A DNA stretch of 64,000 nt from Desulfosporosinus youngiae DSM 17734. GTDB lineage: Bacteria > Bacillota > Desulfitobacteriia > Desulfitobacteriales > Desulfitobacteriaceae. The notes below the pieces were generated by a model. It was not told the DNA's origin. It worked only from the letters and a program-made list of their open reading frames with translations, and did no database searches. The translations under genes were made by a program, and so were the position numbers. The stretch covers positions 1,364,001 through 1,428,000 of the forward strand of contig NZ_CM001441.1 in the NCBI RefSeq assembly GCF_000244895.1, given 5' to 3'. Of this stretch, positions 62,951 to 64,000 are shown in pieces (position 1 is the first letter of the stretch; every line of letters starts with the position of its first letter).

Positions 62951-62992
62951 AGCAGGTCAAATTCGTCTGCGCCGACGAATTTGACCTGCTGT
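62951..62992. repeat. Perfect 18-bp inverted repeat
   Basis: CAGCAGGTCAAATTCGTC pairs perfectly with GACGAATTTGACCTGCTG across a 6-base loop. No T run follows. Function unknown. Confidence 0.6.
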
Positions 62993-63284
62993 CGTTATCG
63001 CCGGAAGTAACAGTTGATCTCCGTATTCTTCAAAGAGCTGCATCAGCCTGTGGCTGTTTGCCGGGAATAGCTTTAATAGTTTTAATTACAGTATACGTAG
63101 ACGGGCTTCGGATAGTGCAGTACATAGAAGATCAATCTCACTGCGATTCCTGTATATTATGGCAGTAAGAGTGAATTCGTTTAGCTAAGCCGAACATCGC
63201 GGCTTCGACGAACTCTCCGCTGGAGAGTATCGAGCCGGCACTCCCACTTGCAGAAATGGGAGTCTCACGTTAGGAAAAAATTTA

Positions 63285-63330
63285 AAACCCCAAAAGTGAT
63301 AACACGTAGGATCACTTTTGGGGTTTTAGT
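63285..63330. terminator. Bidirectional terminator
   Basis: AAAACCCCAAAAGTGAT pairs with ATCACTTTTGGGGTTTT; T runs on both strands. Ends the leftward prohibitin-like gene. Confidence 0.8.
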
Positions 63331-63343
63331 ATGTTTAAGGGTT

Positions 63344-64000
63344 TTATTGAGCGCTATTGACATCGACAAACGGAACAGCGCCTCCGGTAACATTCGGGAG
63401 TTTGCCATCCCATTTTTCAATGGCTTTAATCTGTGCTTCAATTTCTCTGAGTTTAACAAGTTCTGTAGTCACTTCTTGTTTTTGGAGTCGAAGAGATTCT
63501 GCTTCAGCTTTTGCCTGTTCAATTTTTTGCTTAGCTTCGATTTCAATTCTTTGAAGATCTAGATTAGCCTTTAGAGCTTGCTGCTCAGCAATTTGTTTTT
63601 GCTCAATCGCATTGTTGAATTCCTCACTAAATTTGAATTCAGTAATGTTAATTTCATCAAGAATCATATAATAGGTAGCTAATTTTAAGGCGAGAGTTTC
63701 TTTAATTTTAGCACTAACCTCGGAACGCTTGGAGATCAACTCTTCAGCAGTGTATTGGGCAGTTATGGCTTTTACCGCTTCTCCAATGGCGGGATCAACA
63801 ATTCGTTCTCCATAGGCTAACCCTACATTCTGATAAAGCTTATTTACTTGATTTGGCTCAAGGTGAAAGTTAACAGCGACTGTTGTGGTGACGATTTGCA
63901 GGTCCTTCGAAGCGGCCGTTTGATCGGATTGAGACTTTTGAACTCGTACATCAACATGTACCACGTCTTGAATGAAAGGGATCTTAAAATGAAGACCTTC
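63344..64000 (-). CDS. Prohibitin-like SPFH/Band 7 protein, 5' end outside the window
   Basis: The last ~218 residues are present; the frame stays open to the window edge (EGLHFKIPFIQDV… precedes the first internal GTG), so the N-terminal membrane anchor is cut off. The Band 7 fold shows LQIVTTTVAVNFHLEPNQVNKLYQNVG and IVDPAIGEAVKAI; a long helical coiled coil of Glu/Ala/Lys-rich sequence (about 120-190) follows, with a final GGAVPFVDV tail. Prohibitins form membrane-associated rings. Confidence 0.85.
   Translation of the reverse strand, partial: EGLHFKIPFIQDVVHVDVRVQKSQSDQTAASKDLQIVTTTVAVNFHLEPNQVNKLYQNVGLAYGERIVDPAIGEAVKAITAQYTAEELISKRSEVSAKIKETLALKLATYYMILDEINITEFKFSEEFNNAIEQKQIAEQQALKANLDLQRIEIEAKQKIEQAKAEAESLRLQKQEVTTELVKLREIEAQIKAIEKWDGKLPNVTGGAVPFVDVNSAQ

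Larger units (their letters stand above)
62656..63343. other. Gene-poor region with inverted repeats; no intact gene
   Basis: About 690 bases without a convincing gene. A short frame (ATG 62796, 22 codons) has a GAGGAGGA site but is too small to trust. An open frame over 62884-63168 crosses the perfect 18-bp hairpin at 62951-62992 and resembles no protein I know. Further palindromes (ACTCTCC-GCT-GGAGAGT, CTCCCA…TGGGAG) suggest decayed mobile-element or repeat DNA. Confidence 0.45.

Noticed and set aside
62884-63168. 94-codon open frame in the gap after trpF
   Set aside because: It crosses a perfect 18-bp inverted repeat and resembles no known protein; coding is unlikely.
1-64000. CRISPR arrays, tRNA, rRNA or prophage structural genes
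   Set aside because: I looked for regularly spaced repeats, tRNA cloverleaf-like stems and capsid/tail/terminase-like proteins and saw none. This is a reading by eye, so a weak case could be missed.

Overview
Organism: the window looks like a chromosome segment of an anaerobic, spore-forming, Gram-positive bacterium of the Desulfitobacterium/Desulfosporosinus type (Peptococcaceae and relatives). This is inferred from the mix of genes: a corrinoid-dependent methyl-transfer operon with a reductive activator, two complex iron-sulfur molybdoenzyme modules, an [FeFe]-hydrogenase-like protein, a spore germination (gerA-type) operon, Spo0E, a B12 riboswitch and T-box leaders. No rRNA, tRNA, CRISPR array or prophage was seen. 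Layout. 1-2.9 kb: decaying genes, namely a Uma2-type nuclease with a C-terminal frameshift and a YcdB/YcdC-like gene split by an in-frame TAG. 3.1-10.1 kb: a methyltransferase operon with three UroD-type methyltransferases (the first truncated), a corrinoid protein, an ASKHA/2Fe-2S corrinoid activator, a CobW-type GTPase and a small unknown protein. 10.5-20.3 kb: a mixed set including a membrane protein, a DUF3231 protein, a CwBR2-VanW surface protein, the hydrogenase-like protein, Spo0E, a CDF transporter, an SGNH esterase, a TVP38-type protein, an HD hydrolase and a CmpB-type membrane protein. 20.4-24.6 kb: gerA-type operon. 25.1-27.9 kb: cobT-cobU-cobS behind a cobalamin riboswitch; these genes assemble the lower part of the B12 cofactor and plausibly tie to the corrinoid operon. 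28.1-29.7 kb: ParM-like actin plus a ParR-like partner. 29.9-32.7 kb: tandem CNNM/CorC transporters, both apparently lacking a standard start codon. 32.8-34.7 kb: asnB. 34.8-39.8 kb: a coiled-coil protein followed by McrB-like and McrC-like proteins, a candidate variant type IV restriction/defence system. 40-42.3 kb: DUF3006, a secreted ComEC-like metallo-beta-lactamase protein with a lamin-tail domain, and an unknown membrane-anchored protein. 42.6-53.0 kb: a PucR-type regulator, a molybdoenzyme with its ferredoxin, a TorD chaperone, a complete DmsABC-type reductase and a radical SAM protein. 53.2-57.2 kb: small genes, ilvE, marR and a MATE pump. 57.3-62.7 kb: tandem tryptophan T-boxes driving trpEGDCF without trpBA. 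62.7-64 kb: repeat-like DNA, then a prohibitin-like gene running off the window edge. A structured ~270-390 bp repeat occurs at 16.1-16.5 kb and, inverted, at 24.8-25.0 kb, with a 3' fragment near 1.0 kb. Its nested stems recall the HEARO/omega RNAs of IS605-type IscB elements, but no nuclease gene is present. The strongest leads are this repeat family, the coiled-coil/McrBC operon, the actin-partition pair, the non-AUG CNNM starts and the double T-box.
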